A stretch of DNA of 64,000 nt, taken from positions 1 to 64,000 of the forward strand of contig NZ_JAFBIQ010000003.1 of assembly GCF_021531315.1 (NCBI RefSeq). The letters run 5' to 3'. Origin of the DNA: Oscillibacter valericigenes (GTDB lineage: Bacteria; Bacillota; Clostridia; Oscillospirales; Oscillospiraceae). This document shows positions 8,667 through 17,067 of this stretch, piece after piece; the stretch's first letter is position 1; each line of letters begins with the position of its first letter. A model generated the notes under the pieces. It was given only the letters and a program-made list of their open reading frames with translations. It made no database searches and was not told the DNA's origin. A program made the position numbers and the translations under genes.

Positions 8667-9278
8667 ATGAAAGTCATCACCACCGTCGTCGGCGAGCTCT
8701 CCACCAACTGCTACCTCGTCATCGACGAAAAAACGCGCGAGGCCGCGCTCATCGACCCCGCCGACTCCCCCGACCGTCTCTCCGCCCTCATCGAGCGCGA
8801 GGGCGTCACGCTGCGCTATATCCTCCTCACCCACGGCCACCGCGACCACACGCTCGCAGCTCCCGCCATGCACGAGCGCTTTCCCGACGCCGCGGTCTAT
8901 ATTCACCGCCTCGACGCAAGCGGCTCGGGCATCTATCACTACCCCCTCGAGGGCGTCATTGACGGTCTCAAATACTACGACGAGGGCGACACGCTTCCCC
9001 TCGGCTCGCTGACCGTCACCGTCCTCTACACCCCCGGCCACACCGCAGGCAGCGTCACGCTCCAAATCGGCGACGCCCTCTTTGTCGGCGATACCCTCTT
9101 TGCAGGCTCCTATGGCCGCACCGACCTCCCCGGCGGCGACCCGATGGAGATGCTCGCCTCCCTGCGCCGCCTCGGCAAGCTCGAGGGCGGCTACACCGTC
9201 TACCCCGGCCACATGGAGTCCACCACCCTCGCGCGCGAAAAGCAGTTCAACCCCTTTATCCGTCAGGCACTACGATAA
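8667..9278 (+). CDS. Metallo-beta-lactamase-fold hydrolase (YqgX/glyoxalase II-like)
   Basis: A 203-residue MBL-fold enzyme with the zinc motif THGHRDH (55-61, giving H56, H58, D60 and H61), a second metal histidine in TPGHTAG, the bridging aspartate in VGDTLF and a final YPGHM. The short length without the C-terminal glyoxalase II extension fits the YqgX group seen in many Firmicutes, whose substrate is usually uncertain; hydroxyacylglutathione-type thioesters are one guess. The start follows CGGAGGT. It ends 18 bases before hemZ. Confidence 0.88.
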   Translation: MKVITTVVGELSTNCYLVIDEKTREAALIDPADSPDRLSALIEREGVTLRYILLTHGHRDHTLAAPAMHERFPDAAVYIHRLDASGSGIYHYPLEGVIDGLKYYDEGDTLPLGSLTVTVLYTPGHTAGSVTLQIGDALFVGDTLFAGSYGRTDLPGGDPMEMLASLRRLGKLEGGYTVYPGHMESTTLAREKQFNPFIRQALR

Positions 9279-9296
9279 AAAGGAGCGCACCCCCTC

Positions 9297-10772
9297 ATGA
9301 AGCTTGAGCTCATTGGGCATGATGAAAAATACGCGGTCGAGCAGAGCCTTCTCACCCTCTTCCCCGACGAGCGCCCCGTCTACGGCCCCGTCACGGACGC
9401 GGACGAGAGCGCCGCGCGCATCACGATGGGCGAGGACGCAGGCTCCGTCTGCGTCACCACCGAGCTGCGCTGCGGCGGTAAGACCTGCACCGACTGCTGC
9501 CGCTGCCCCCTCGAGGGCACGGACTATGAAAAGGAGGGTCAGCGCCGCCACGCGCTCGGCCTGAGCTTCTTCCGTGCCGCGCGTCAGGTCCTCGGCACCT
9601 CCCCCGCATGGGGCAGCCTCACAGGCGTGCGCCCGAGCAAGGTCGCCGTGTCGCTTTTGCGCGAGGGCAAGTCCCCCGCCGCCGTCCTTGCCGAGCTGGA
9701 GGATACCTATTTCGTCACGCCGCGCCGCGCCCGCCTTGCGCTCGAGGCCGCCGAAACGGGGCTTCGCGTGCAGCGAGAGCTCAAGCCGAACGACATCTCG
9801 CTCTATGTCGGCATTCCCTTCTGCCCGACCCGCTGCGCCTATTGCAGCTTTGTCGCGCAGAGTGTGGAGAAGTCCTTCGCCCTCGTCGAGCCCTACCTCG
9901 CCGCCCTCTTCGACGAGATCGGGCAGGCGGGCGCGACGATCCGCTCCCTCGGTCTTTCCGTCAAGTCCTTCTACATGGGCGGCGGCACGCCGACCACCTT
10001 GAGCGCCGAACAGATGGACCGCCTGCTCACAAGGCTCGAGCAGAGCTTTGACCTCTCCTCCCTCGCGGAGTCCACCATCGAGGCGGGCCGCCCCGACACC
10101 ATCGACCCCGAAAAGCTCTCCGTCCTGCGCGCCCACGGCGTCACGCGCGTCTCCGTCAACCCGCAGACGATGGAGGACCATGTCCTTGCGGCCATCGGCC
10201 GCCGCCACAGCGCCGACGACATCCGCCGCGCCATGCGCGAGGTGATGGATGCGGGCTTCCCCCATGTCAACATGGACCTCATCGCGGGCCTTCCCGCGGA
10301 CACGCCCGCGGGCTTCCGCCGCAGCCTCGACGAGGTCATCGCCATGGGCGCGGACAACATCACCGTCCACACCCTGTCGCTCAAAAAGGGCAGCCGCCTC
10401 ACGCTCGAGGGCAGCCGCATCCCGTCCGCGGACGAGGTCGCGCAAATGCTGGACTATGCCGACCCCGCGCTGCGTAAACATGGCTTTGAGCCCTACTACC
10501 TCTACCGCCAGAAATATATGTCCGGCAGCTTTGAGAATGTCGGCTGGACGAAGCCGGGCGGCGAAGGGCTTTACAATATCTATATCATGGAGGAGCTGCA
10601 CTCCATTCTCTCCCTCGGCGCGGGCGGCTCGACCAAGATGGTCGGCGGCGGGCTGATCCGCCGCGCCTTCAACGCCAAATATCCCAAGGAGTACATCGAC
10701 CTTGCCGGCAAGCGCGCCGCCAACCTCGCGGCCTTTGCCGATTTTTATCAAAAGGAAGGAGACACACCATGA
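9297..10772 (+). CDS. hemZ: Coproporphyrinogen dehydrogenase HemZ-like radical SAM protein
   Basis: A 491-residue radical SAM protein. An N-terminal domain of about 165 residues, including GSLTGVRPSK, is followed by GIPFCPTRCAYC with the iron-sulfur cysteines C176, C180 and C183, then MGGGTPTTL and the HemN-type TIEAGRPDTI. The long N-terminal region and the length match HemZ rather than HemN or HemW. HemZ is proposed to oxidise coproporphyrinogen III without oxygen, but no other haem-synthesis gene is visible here, so the true substrate in this organism is uncertain. It overlaps the next gene by four bases (ATGA). Confidence 0.88.
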   Translation: MKLELIGHDEKYAVEQSLLTLFPDERPVYGPVTDADESAARITMGEDAGSVCVTTELRCGGKTCTDCCRCPLEGTDYEKEGQRRHALGLSFFRAARQVLGTSPAWGSLTGVRPSKVAVSLLREGKSPAAVLAELEDTYFVTPRRARLALEAAETGLRVQRELKPNDISLYVGIPFCPTRCAYCSFVAQSVEKSFALVEPYLAALFDEIGQAGATIRSLGLSVKSFYMGGGTPTTLSAEQMDRLLTRLEQSFDLSSLAESTIEAGRPDTIDPEKLSVLRAHGVTRVSVNPQTMEDHVLAAIGRRHSADDIRRAMREVMDAGFPHVNMDLIAGLPADTPAGFRRSLDEVIAMGADNITVHTLSLKKGSRLTLEGSRIPSADEVAQMLDYADPALRKHGFEPYYLYRQKYMSGSFENVGWTKPGGEGLYNIYIMEELHSILSLGAGGSTKMVGGGLIRRAFNAKYPKEYIDLAGKRAANLAAFADFYQKEGDTP

Positions 10773-11641
10773 TCTACACCGCTCATCCCTCCCGTCCCAC
10801 CGCGGACGACGCCGCGCCGCACTTCACCTACGCCGACTACTGCGAAAGCGCGGATGTGCTCGCCTCCCGCACGCAGGATTTCTGCCCCGAGGCGCTTCTG
10901 ATCCTCGGCAGCGGGCTGGGCTTCCTCGGCGACAGGGTCGAGGAAGCGATCTTCGTCGATTACGGCAGCATCCCTCACTTCCGCCCCTCCACCGCCCCCG
11001 GCCACAAGGGCCGCTTCGTGTTCGGTACGCTCCGCGGCAAGCGCGTCGCGGTCATGCAGGGCAGGATGCACTGCTACGAGGGCTACACGATGGAGCAGGC
11101 GGCCTACGCCGTGCGCGTCGTGCGCCTGCTCGGCGCAAAGACGCTCTTCGTCACCAACGCCGCAGGCTGCGTCAACACCGACTGGAGCGCGGGCGAGCTC
11201 ATGCTCATCAACGACCACATCAAGCTCTTTGACTTCGGCCCCCTCTATGGCCCCAACCTTGAGGAATTCGGCACCCGCTTCCCCGATATGACCACCGTTT
11301 ACACCCCGCGCCTTCAGTCCATCGCCCGCGAGACCGCAAAGGCGCAGAATATCCCCCTGCGCGAGGGCGTTTATATGTACTTCCCCGGTCCCCAGTTTGA
11401 AACGCCCGCCGAGGTCCGCGCCGCGCGCATCCTCGGCGCGGATGCGGTCGGTATGTCCACCGTGCCCGAGACCATCGCCGCCGCGCACTGCGGCATGGAG
11501 GTCATGGGCGTCACGCTCCTTGCCAACATGGCGGCGGGCGTCCTGCCCCAGCCGCTCTCCGGCGCGGAGGTCAACGCGGCCGCCGAGGCCTCAGCCCCTG
11601 TCTTTTCCGAGTTTATTCTCTCCTGTCTGGAATCTCTCTGA
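10769..11641 (+). CDS. punA: Purine-nucleoside phosphorylase (trimeric type)
   Basis: Phosphorolyses inosine and guanosine for purine salvage. The GSGLG phosphate loop near residue 48, the segment HKGRFVFGTLRGK, the MQGRMHCYEGY motif and FVTNAAGCVN mark the trimeric PNP family, and the late VGMSTVPE segment matches the base-binding region. At 290 residues it is slightly longer than B. subtilis PunA. It is translationally coupled to hemZ. Confidence 0.94.
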   Translation: MIYTAHPSRPTADDAAPHFTYADYCESADVLASRTQDFCPEALLILGSGLGFLGDRVEEAIFVDYGSIPHFRPSTAPGHKGRFVFGTLRGKRVAVMQGRMHCYEGYTMEQAAYAVRVVRLLGAKTLFVTNAAGCVNTDWSAGELMLINDHIKLFDFGPLYGPNLEEFGTRFPDMTTVYTPRLQSIARETAKAQNIPLREGVYMYFPGPQFETPAEVRAARILGADAVGMSTVPETIAAAHCGMEVMGVTLLANMAAGVLPQPLSGAEVNAAAEASAPVFSEFILSCLESL

Positions 11642-11664
11642 TTTGATTTTGAAAGGGCCTTCCT

Positions 11665-13278
11665 ATGGCTACTGAGAAAAAGCAATCCTTCCTCGGCGGT
11701 GCCGCCGTCCTCGCCTTCGGCATCGTCGCGGTCAAGATCATCGGCGCGGTGTTCAAGATCCCCCTGCGCAACATCCTCGGCGAGGGCGGCAGCGCGGACT
11801 TCTCCAACGCCTATAATATCTACGCCACGCTCCTGACGATCTCCACCGCAGGGCTTCCCGTCGCGCTCTCCAAGCTCGTGAGCGAGTCCTACGCCCTCGG
11901 CCGCACCCGTCAGGCGCACCGCACTTTCCGCGTCTCGCTCTCGGTCTTTCTCGCGCTGGGGCTCGCCTCCTTCGCGCTCATGTGGTGGGGCAGCGACCTG
12001 CTCGCGGGCTTTCTCAACAACCCCCGCGCCGCCTACGGCATCCGCGCCCTCGCGCCCGCCGTGGTGTGCGTGGGCTGCCTGTCCGCCTTTCGCGGCTACG
12101 CGCAGGGCCGGCAGTACATGACGCCCACCGCCGTTTCTCAGATCATCGAGGCCCTCTGCAAGCTCGCCCTCGGCCTTGCGCTCTCCCTGTGGCTTTTGCG
12201 GCAGGGGCAGCCGGACTATGTCGCCGCCGCGGGCGCCATCGCAGGCGTCACCGCGGGCACCATCCTCTCGCTCGTCTATATGGCGTTCGACTATCTGCGC
12301 CACCGCCCCGCCGTACGGCGGGGCGAGCGCTGCGCGTCGGACGGCGCGATCCTCCGCCGCCTTTTGGCCCTCGCCGTCCCCATCACGCTCTCCTCGTCGA
12401 TGGTCTCTCTCATCACGCTCATCGACACCAAGCTCGTCCAGGGCAGGCTGCAGGACGCCCTCGGCTACACGCTCGACCAGATGCGCGCGGCCTACGGCAA
12501 CTACTCCGCCTGCATGGACCTTTATAACCTGCCCTCCTCGCTCATGGTCGCGCTCACCGCCTCGGTCATTCCCGCCGTCTCCGCCGCCGTCACGCAGCGC
12601 GACCGCCGCCAGACCGCGCGCATCGTGCGCTCGTCCCTGCGCGTCACAGCACTGCTCTCCTTCCCGATGGGCCTCGGCCTCTGGGCGCTCAGCGGCCCGC
12701 TCTTCCGCCTTTTCTACCGCAGCTACAATGCCGAGCTCGGCGGCGCGCTGCTCGCGGTGCTCGGCATCGCCAGCATCTTCGTCTGCCTCATGCTTGTCAC
12801 CAACTCCATCCTGCAAGCCTACGGCCGCGTCAGCATCCCCATCGTCACCATGCTCGCCGGCGGCGTCATAAAGATCGTGCTCAACTACAATCTCGTCGCC
12901 CGCCCCGCCGTCAACATCCACGGCGCGCCCATCGGCACGCTCGTCTGCTTCGCCTTCACCGCGCTTTTGAACCTCATCGCCGTCGCGCGCATCGCACCCT
13001 TCCGGCTCAACTACCCCGGCTACTTCCTGCGCCCGCTGCTCGCCGCGCTGGTCATGGCCTTCGCCGCCCGCGGCACCTACGCCCTCGCCGCGCACTTCCT
13101 CATTCCCTCGCCCGACGAGGCGAGCCGCCTCACGCTGCTTTTGTGCGTCGGCGCTGCCATCGGCGTCGCCGTGGTGATCTACGGCGCGCTCGTGCTCGCC
13201 CTGCATTGCATCCGCCGCAGCGACCTCGAGCTGCTCCCCCGCGGCGATAAGCTCGCCAAACTCCTGCATATTTCTTAA
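11665..13278 (+). CDS. SpoVB/YabM-like polysaccharide flippase
   Basis: A 537-residue multipass membrane protein of the MOP exporter superfamily with around 14 hydrophobic segments. The N-terminus AVKIIGAVFKIPLRNILG is characteristic of SpoVB/YabM proteins, which move lipid-linked peptidoglycan precursors or related lipids across the membrane, SpoVB in cortex synthesis. Its place directly before mazG, hup, rqcP, yabP, yabQ and divIC matches the B. subtilis order yabM-yabN-yabO-yabP-yabQ-divIC, so it is the positional equivalent of yabM. Whether it acts in sporulation, growth or both cannot be read from sequence. Confidence 0.9.
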   Translation: MATEKKQSFLGGAAVLAFGIVAVKIIGAVFKIPLRNILGEGGSADFSNAYNIYATLLTISTAGLPVALSKLVSESYALGRTRQAHRTFRVSLSVFLALGLASFALMWWGSDLLAGFLNNPRAAYGIRALAPAVVCVGCLSAFRGYAQGRQYMTPTAVSQIIEALCKLALGLALSLWLLRQGQPDYVAAAGAIAGVTAGTILSLVYMAFDYLRHRPAVRRGERCASDGAILRRLLALAVPITLSSSMVSLITLIDTKLVQGRLQDALGYTLDQMRAAYGNYSACMDLYNLPSSLMVALTASVIPAVSAAVTQRDRRQTARIVRSSLRVTALLSFPMGLGLWALSGPLFRLFYRSYNAELGGALLAVLGIASIFVCLMLVTNSILQAYGRVSIPIVTMLAGGVIKIVLNYNLVARPAVNIHGAPIGTLVCFAFTALLNLIAVARIAPFRLNYPGYFLRPLLAALVMAFAARGTYALAAHFLIPSPDEASRLTLLLCVGAAIGVAVVIYGALVLALHCIRRSDLELLPRGDKLAKLLHIS

Positions 13279-13334
13279 AAAAGGCTGAAAGCCCCTGAAA
13301 AATCGCAGAAAAAACTTGCAATAGGACATAAGAT

Positions 13335-14132
13335 ATGGTAAATTTTGAAAGGAAAGAGACATACTCTTTACAGGACCTCATCGAGATCCTGCGCATCCTG
13401 CGCGCCCCGGGCGGCTGCCCGTGGGACCGTGCGCAGACGCATCAGTCCAACCGCCGCAACTTCCTTGAGGAGGCCTACGAGGCCGCCGAGGCCTTCGACC
13501 GCGATGATCCCGACGCCATGTGCGAGGAGCTGGGCGATATGCTCATGCAGGTCCTCTTCAACATCCACATCGAGGAGGATGCGGGCCGCTTCACCACCGA
13601 CGATGTGACCGATCACATCTGCAAAAAGCTCATCTTCCGTCACCCCCATGTGTTTGCGAATGTCACCGCCGACACGAGCGAGGAGGTTCTCGTCAACTGG
13701 GAGGTGCTCAAGCGGCAGGAAAAGGGCCAGCAGACCACCGCCGACGCGCTCGACGCCGTCGCCCGCTCGCTGCCCGCCCTTTGGCGCGCGGACAAGCTCC
13801 AAAGCAAGGCCGCCAAGGCCGGCTTTGAGTTTGCCGACATCTCCGGCGCGCTCGACAAGCTCGACGAGGAAGCGCGCGAGCTGCGCGAGGCCGCGCTCAA
13901 TGGCACTAACTTCTTTGAAGAGCTGGGCGATGTGCTCTTCGCCGCCGTCAAGGTCGGTCGCTTTTTGGGCGTCGATCCAGAGGATGCGCTGAACGCAGCC
14001 TGCGAGAAATTCATTGCCCGCTTCCGCTCCATGGAGCGTGCCTGCACCGCGCGCGGCACAGCGCCGGACAAGCTTCCGCTCGACGAGCTGACGCGGCTGT
14101 GGGAGCAGGCCAAATCACACCCTGATGAATGA
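13335..14132 (+). CDS. mazG: Nucleoside triphosphate pyrophosphohydrolase MazG
   Basis: Hydrolyses (d)NTPs to monophosphates and cleans the nucleotide pool. The 265-residue protein has two MazG domains. The first carries [16 protein letters not shown], the metal-binding EEAYEAAEA and [10 protein letters not shown]; the second has [21 protein letters not shown] and a shorter helix set. The start ATG at 13335 has only a weak AGGA upstream, and a stronger GGAAAG lies just inside the frame with no start codon after it, so the start carries some doubt. It is the counterpart of B. subtilis yabN. Confidence 0.93.
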   Translation: MVNFERKETYSLQDLIEILRILRAPGGCPWDRAQTHQSNRRNFLEEAYEAAEAFDRDDPDAMCEELGDMLMQVLFNIHIEEDAGRFTTDDVTDHICKKLIFRHPHVFANVTADTSEEVLVNWEVLKRQEKGQQTTADALDAVARSLPALWRADKLQSKAAKAGFEFADISGALDKLDEEARELREAALNGTNFFEELGDVLFAAVKVGRFLGVDPEDALNAACEKFIARFRSMERACTARGTAPDKLPLDELTRLWEQAKSHPDE

Positions 14133-14206
14133 AAAACGCTCTGCCGTTTTTTGTTTATATTTCGCCGGACTTCCTCCGGCAAAAACAACAAACAGGAGGC
14201 TACACC

Positions 14207-14479
14207 ATGAATAAGACCGAACTCATTGCTGCCGCTGCCGAAAAGGCCGGTGTTTCCAAGAAGGAAGCCGAGGCCGTCGTCACCGCCGCGCTCGACGCCA
14301 TCGGCGCCGCTCTCAAGGAGGGCGACAAGGTCCAGCTCGTCGGCTTTGGCTCTTTCGAGGTCAAGACCCGCGCCGAGCGCATCGGCCGCAACCCCGCCAC
14401 CGGCGCTGAGATCAAGATCGCCGCGTCCAAGGTCCCGACCTTCAAGGCCGGCAAGGCGCTCAAGGACATCGTTGGCTAA
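14207..14479 (+). CDS. hup: DNA-binding protein HU
   Basis: A 90-residue nucleoid protein. [22 protein letters not shown] is the classic HU start, and [21 protein letters not shown] is the DNA-clamping arm with the RNPxTG motif. I start it at 14207, behind CAGGAGG; a longer frame opens at 14129 but overlaps the mazG end and has no ribosome site. A strong terminator follows at 14490. Confidence 0.97.
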   Translation: MNKTELIAAAAEKAGVSKKEAEAVVTAALDAIGAALKEGDKVQLVGFGSFEVKTRAERIGRNPATGAEIKIAASKVPTFKAGKALKDIVG

Positions 14480-14489
14480 AACCCCCTTC

Positions 14490-14524
14490 AAGGGAGCGGC
14501 ATGTGCCGCTCCCTTGTCTTTTTG
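14490..14524 (+). terminator. Rho-independent terminator after hup
   Basis: A perfect 12-bp stem (14490-14501 with 14504-14515) with a two-base core is followed by GTCTTTTT. It probably lets hup be expressed far above the genes that follow. Confidence 0.8.
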
Positions 14525-14576
14525 CCGTCCCGCGGCGGCAAGATCCCATACCTTTCGGTATAGAAAGGAGCACCCC

Positions 14577-14825
14577 ATGCGTCTTGACAAATACCTCAAG
14601 GTCTCGCGCCTCATCAAGCGCCGCACCGTGGCGAATGAGGCCTGCGACCTCGGCCGCGTCACGGTCAACGACCGCGTCGCCCGCGCGTCTTATGATGTCA
14701 AGGTCGGCGACCGCATCGCCCTCCACTTCGGCGAGCGCACCCTCACGGTCGAGGTCCTCTCCGTGGCCGACAATGTCGGCAAGGCGGACGCCGCCGCGCT
14801 CTACCGCGAGCTGCCGAACACATAA
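14577..14825 (+). CDS. rqcP: S4-domain RNA-binding protein RqcP
   Basis: An 82-residue protein that is a single S4 domain: MRLDKYLKVSRLIKRRTVAN, then GRVTVNDRVARASYDVKVGD. In B. subtilis the counterpart YabO (RqcP) helps RqcH add alanine tails to stalled nascent chains on the 50S subunit; E. coli Hsp15 is related. The start follows AAAGGAG. It sits between two hairpins in the yabM-divIC block, which supports the orthology. Confidence 0.93.
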   Translation: MRLDKYLKVSRLIKRRTVANEACDLGRVTVNDRVARASYDVKVGDRIALHFGERTLTVEVLSVADNVGKADAAALYRELPNT

Positions 14826-14847
14826 AGCAGGCATATCACGGACACGC

Positions 14848-14885
14848 CTCCCATACACTTCGGTGTATGGGAGATCATTTTTTTG
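14848..14885 (+). terminator. Terminator or attenuator before yabP
   Basis: CTCCCATACAC pairs with GTGTATGGGAG around a TTCG loop, followed by ATCATTTTTTT. It separates rqcP from the sporulation genes yabP and yabQ, which would otherwise be read from the vegetative operon. Confidence 0.75.
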
Positions 14886-14899
14886 CAGGAGGTTCCGTT

Positions 14900-15187
14900 A
14901 TGCCCTACGACACCCTTTCCCCCGCTCCCGCCGCCCATCGCGTTGAGCTGGACGGCCGCGAGCGACTGATCGTCACCGGAGTGGACGATGTCGACCGCTT
15001 TGACGAAAACGAGATCGTCATGTCCACCTCCGCCGGCACGCTCATCGTCACCGGCGAGAGCCTGCACCTCGGCAAGCTCAGCCTCGACGGCGGCGAGCTT
15101 CATGTCGACGGCCACATCGACTCGCTTCTCTATGAGGACGCCGGCCGCTCCTCAGGCGGTTTTCTGAGCCGTCTGCTCGGGGGCTGA
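14900..15187 (+). CDS. yabP: Sporulation protein YabP
   Basis: A 95-residue protein of the YabP family. The core HRVELDGRERLIVTGVDDVDRFDENEIVMST and the LHLGKLSLDGGELHVDGHID segment are typical. YabP is needed for spore formation in B. subtilis, with an unclear biochemical role; a relative, YqfC, is also sporulation-specific. I start it at 14900 behind CAGGAGG. It lies four bases from yabQ. Confidence 0.92.
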   Translation: MPYDTLSPAPAAHRVELDGRERLIVTGVDDVDRFDENEIVMSTSAGTLIVTGESLHLGKLSLDGGELHVDGHIDSLLYEDAGRSSGGFLSRLLGG

Positions 15188-15190
15188 GGC

Positions 15191-15814
15191 ATGGGCGTTG
15201 ACCTCAGCGCCCAGCTCGGCGCCCTCTGGCGCTCGCTCCTGCTCGGCGCGGCCCTCGCCCTGCTCTATGACGGTCTGCGCGCCCTGCGCCTGCGCCGCCG
15301 CAGCCGACGCGCCCTGACCGACCTGCTCGACGCGCTCTACTGCCTCTTTCTCGCCGCCGCGCTCGTCGCCTTCTCTCTGCGCGTCGGACAGGGCGAGCTG
15401 CGGCTCTATATGCTCGCCTTCGCCCTCCTCGGCGCGGTCCTGAGCTTCTCCCTCCTCTCGCCGCTGCTCCGCCCGCTTTGGGATTTTTGGGCCGCCTGCC
15501 TCTTTGCCTTCGCCCGCCTTCTTCGCGCGCCGCTCCTGCTGGCGAAAAAATATTATGGTAAACTGCACAAATTTCTCAAAAGTCTCTTTCTTTTTTCCCG
15601 CCGCACCCTTATAATAGAAAATTACAAATGGTCGGCGCGGCGTTCCCGGCGCGCCGCCGCGCGAAGGGGGAGGACCCGATATGGCAGAGGAAAAGACCGC
15701 GCGCAAAAAAAAGGGCGGCACGGCGCTGGCAAAGCTGCTGCTTCTCGCCCTGCTGCTTCTCGTCGGCGCACAGCTTCTCCGCCTGCGCGAGAGGATCGAC
15801 CAGGCCGAGACTGA
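15191..15814 (+). CDS. yabQ: Spore cortex biosynthesis protein YabQ
   Basis: A 207-residue membrane protein with about four hydrophobic segments in its first 120 residues (LLLGAALALLYDGLRALRL, ALYCLFLAAALVAFSL and others). In B. subtilis YabQ sits in the outer forespore membrane and is required for the cortex. The last 45 or so residues are rich in Arg, Ala and Ser and are encoded by DNA that also encodes the start of DivIC in another frame. Either the tail is a dispensable readthrough extension or the two proteins truly share 134 bp. Confidence 0.85.
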   Translation: MGVDLSAQLGALWRSLLLGAALALLYDGLRALRLRRRSRRALTDLLDALYCLFLAAALVAFSLRVGQGELRLYMLAFALLGAVLSFSLLSPLLRPLWDFWAACLFAFARLLRAPLLLAKKYYGKLHKFLKSLFLFSRRTLIIENYKWSARRSRRAAARRGRTRYGRGKDRAQKKGRHGAGKAAASRPAASRRRTASPPAREDRPGRD

Positions 15815-15974
15815 GCTCAGCACACTCTCCGCGCAGGTCGAGCAGCAGCAGCAGGAGAATGACGCTCTCTCGTCCGCGCTCGACAAGGCGGACGATCCCG
15901 ACTATCTCGAGCAGCTTGCCCGCGACGCGGGCTATGTCAAGCCGGACGAAAAGATCTTCGTCCCCGTCAACTGA
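15681..15974 (+). CDS. divIC: Cell division protein DivIC/FtsB-like (septum formation initiator)
   Basis: A 97-residue bitopic membrane protein with a short Lys-rich cytoplasmic start, one membrane helix (ALAKLLLLALLLLVGAQLL), then a coiled coil (RIDQAETELSTLSAQVEQQQ) and a C-terminal LEQLARDAGYVKPDEKIF motif typical of the DivIC/FtsB family. It would join FtsL and DivIB in the divisome. The start follows GGGGGAGG. It lies inside the 3' end of yabQ and ends the conserved yab block with its own terminator. Confidence 0.93.
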   Translation: MAEEKTARKKKGGTALAKLLLLALLLLVGAQLLRLRERIDQAETELSTLSAQVEQQQQENDALSSALDKADDPDYLEQLARDAGYVKPDEKIFVPVN

Positions 15975-15980
15975 ACAGCC

Positions 15981-16012
15981 AGGGGACGGCGCGCTGCGCC
16001 GTCCCCTTTTTT
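15981..16012 (+). terminator. Terminator after divIC
   Basis: AGGGGACGGCGC pairs with GCGCCGTCCCCT around a short loop and is followed by T residues. It closes the operon that starts at recJ. Confidence 0.85.
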
Positions 16013-16035
16013 CTCTCTCCGCGCCAAGGCATAAA

Positions 16036-16190
16036 AAGGAGCCGCTGCCTCACGACAGCGGCCCAAGCGGGTGGGATATTGGAAAGCTTCCATGAAGTAT
16101 CCTACCACCCTTGTCCACGCTTTGCAACAAAAGCTTTTGTCGAACTCTGCCGCACACGGTCGAAGCGTGTCGCGCCCCTTCATTTTCGTC
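16036..16190 (+). ncRNA. Structured RNA upstream of hpf, candidate raiA motif
   Basis: The gap 16013-16334 has no ORF of substance but is full of stems. GCCGCTG/CAGCGGC pair at 16041-16062. GGTGGGATA (16070-16078) pairs with TATCCTACC (16098-16106) and encloses TGGAA/TTCCA. ACAAAAGC/GCTTTTGT and ACACG/CGTGT hairpins follow. The raiA RNA motif is a known noncoding RNA found before raiA/hpf genes in Firmicutes, and the position fits. I assign it from location and structure, not from a consensus match, and the limits are approximate. Confidence 0.45.
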
Positions 16191-16226
16191 AAAACAGACA
16201 AATCAGAAAATTCACAAATTATCCTA

Positions 16227-16255
16227 TTGGATATTTTCCCGTTTCATGTTATAAT
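16227..16255 (+). promoter_or_regulatory. Promoter for hpf
   Basis: TTGGAT (16227-16232), a 17-bp spacer and TATAAT (16250-16255), 80 bp before the hpf start. It lies downstream of the structured RNA region, so that RNA, if real, needs its own promoter. Confidence 0.65.
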
Positions 16256-16334
16256 CGGTAAAAGTGAAGAGGGAGTCGGGAAGGACTTCCTTTTTGCTTT
16301 CCCTACCCGCAGAAATTGAAAGGAGCGAACCGTT

Positions 16335-16883
16335 ATGAAGTTCACATTTACCTGCAAGAAGATCTCCTTGAACGACTCCGTCAAGGCCTACGCCGAGAAG
16401 AAGATCGGCAAACTGGAAAAGTATTTCAAGGAGGAGCCCGAAGCAACTGTGACCTTCGCCGTGGAGAAGAAGAACCGCTGCATCGTCGAGGTGACGCTCC
16501 GCGGCACCAACGGCACACTGTTCCGCGCTGTTTCTGAGGACGCCGACGGCGATATGCGCAGCGCGATCGACGCTGCGGTCAGCCAGATCGACCGCAAGAT
16601 CCGCAAGAACAAGACTCGCCTTTCCAAGGGCCTGCGCAGCGATGCCATCGTACCCGAGGTCCCCGAGGAGTTCGACATCCACGAGGAGCGCGAGTTCGAG
16701 ATCGTGCGCACCAAGCGCTTTGCCGTCAAGCCCATGAGCCCCGACGAGGCCATTTTGCAGATGAACCTTCTGGGCCACAGCTTCTTTGTCTTCCGCAACA
16801 CGGACGATGGCAACGCCATCTGTGTCGTCTACACGCGCAACCGCGGCGGCTACGGCATCATCGAGACCGGCGAACAGGCTTAA
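16335..16883 (+). CDS. hpf: Ribosome hibernation promoting factor, long form
   Basis: A 182-residue long HPF that joins 70S ribosomes into inactive 100S dimers in stationary phase. The N-terminal domain runs MKFTFTCKKISLNDSVKAYA to about residue 100, ending in the basic SQIDRKIRKNKTRL helix. After a linker, the C-terminal dimerisation domain includes IVRTKRFAVKPMSPDEAILQ, MNLLGHSFFVFRN and ICVVYTRNRGGYGIIE. The start follows AAAGGAG. It has its own promoter and terminator, and possibly a raiA-type RNA upstream. Confidence 0.95.
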   Translation: MKFTFTCKKISLNDSVKAYAEKKIGKLEKYFKEEPEATVTFAVEKKNRCIVEVTLRGTNGTLFRAVSEDADGDMRSAIDAAVSQIDRKIRKNKTRLSKGLRSDAIVPEVPEEFDIHEEREFEIVRTKRFAVKPMSPDEAILQMNLLGHSFFVFRNTDDGNAICVVYTRNRGGYGIIETGEQA

Positions 16884-16916
16884 GGCAACACCGCCTTAAT
16901 ACAAACTTAAACCGCA

Positions 16917-16947
16917 GGGGGTTGACCATTCGGTCAACCCCCTTTTT
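16917..16947 (+). terminator. Terminator after hpf
   Basis: GGGGGTTGACC and GGTCAACCCCC form a perfect 11-bp stem with an ATTC loop, followed by five T. A smaller AAGGC/GCCTT hairpin lies at 16882-16897. Confidence 0.88.
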
Positions 16948-17003
16948 GCGCCTTTTATCGCGCATATCTTCGCAGATGCTTAACATCGCCCTCCGAACTA
17001 TCC

Positions 17004-17032
17004 TTGCATTGCCCGCTGTCCTCTGCTATAAT
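17004..17032 (+). promoter_or_regulatory. Promoter for pssA
   Basis: TTGCAT (17004-17009), a 17-bp spacer and TATAAT (17027-17032), 35 bp before the start codon. Confidence 0.75.
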
Positions 17033-17067
17033 ATTTCCATCAACACTTTAGAAATGAAGGAGCGCCC

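Noticed and set aside
11371-13362. A minus-strand open frame of 663 codons opposite the purine phosphorylase and flippase genes
   Set aside because: Low-complexity charged translation complementary to clear membrane-protein coding; a GC-rich shadow frame.
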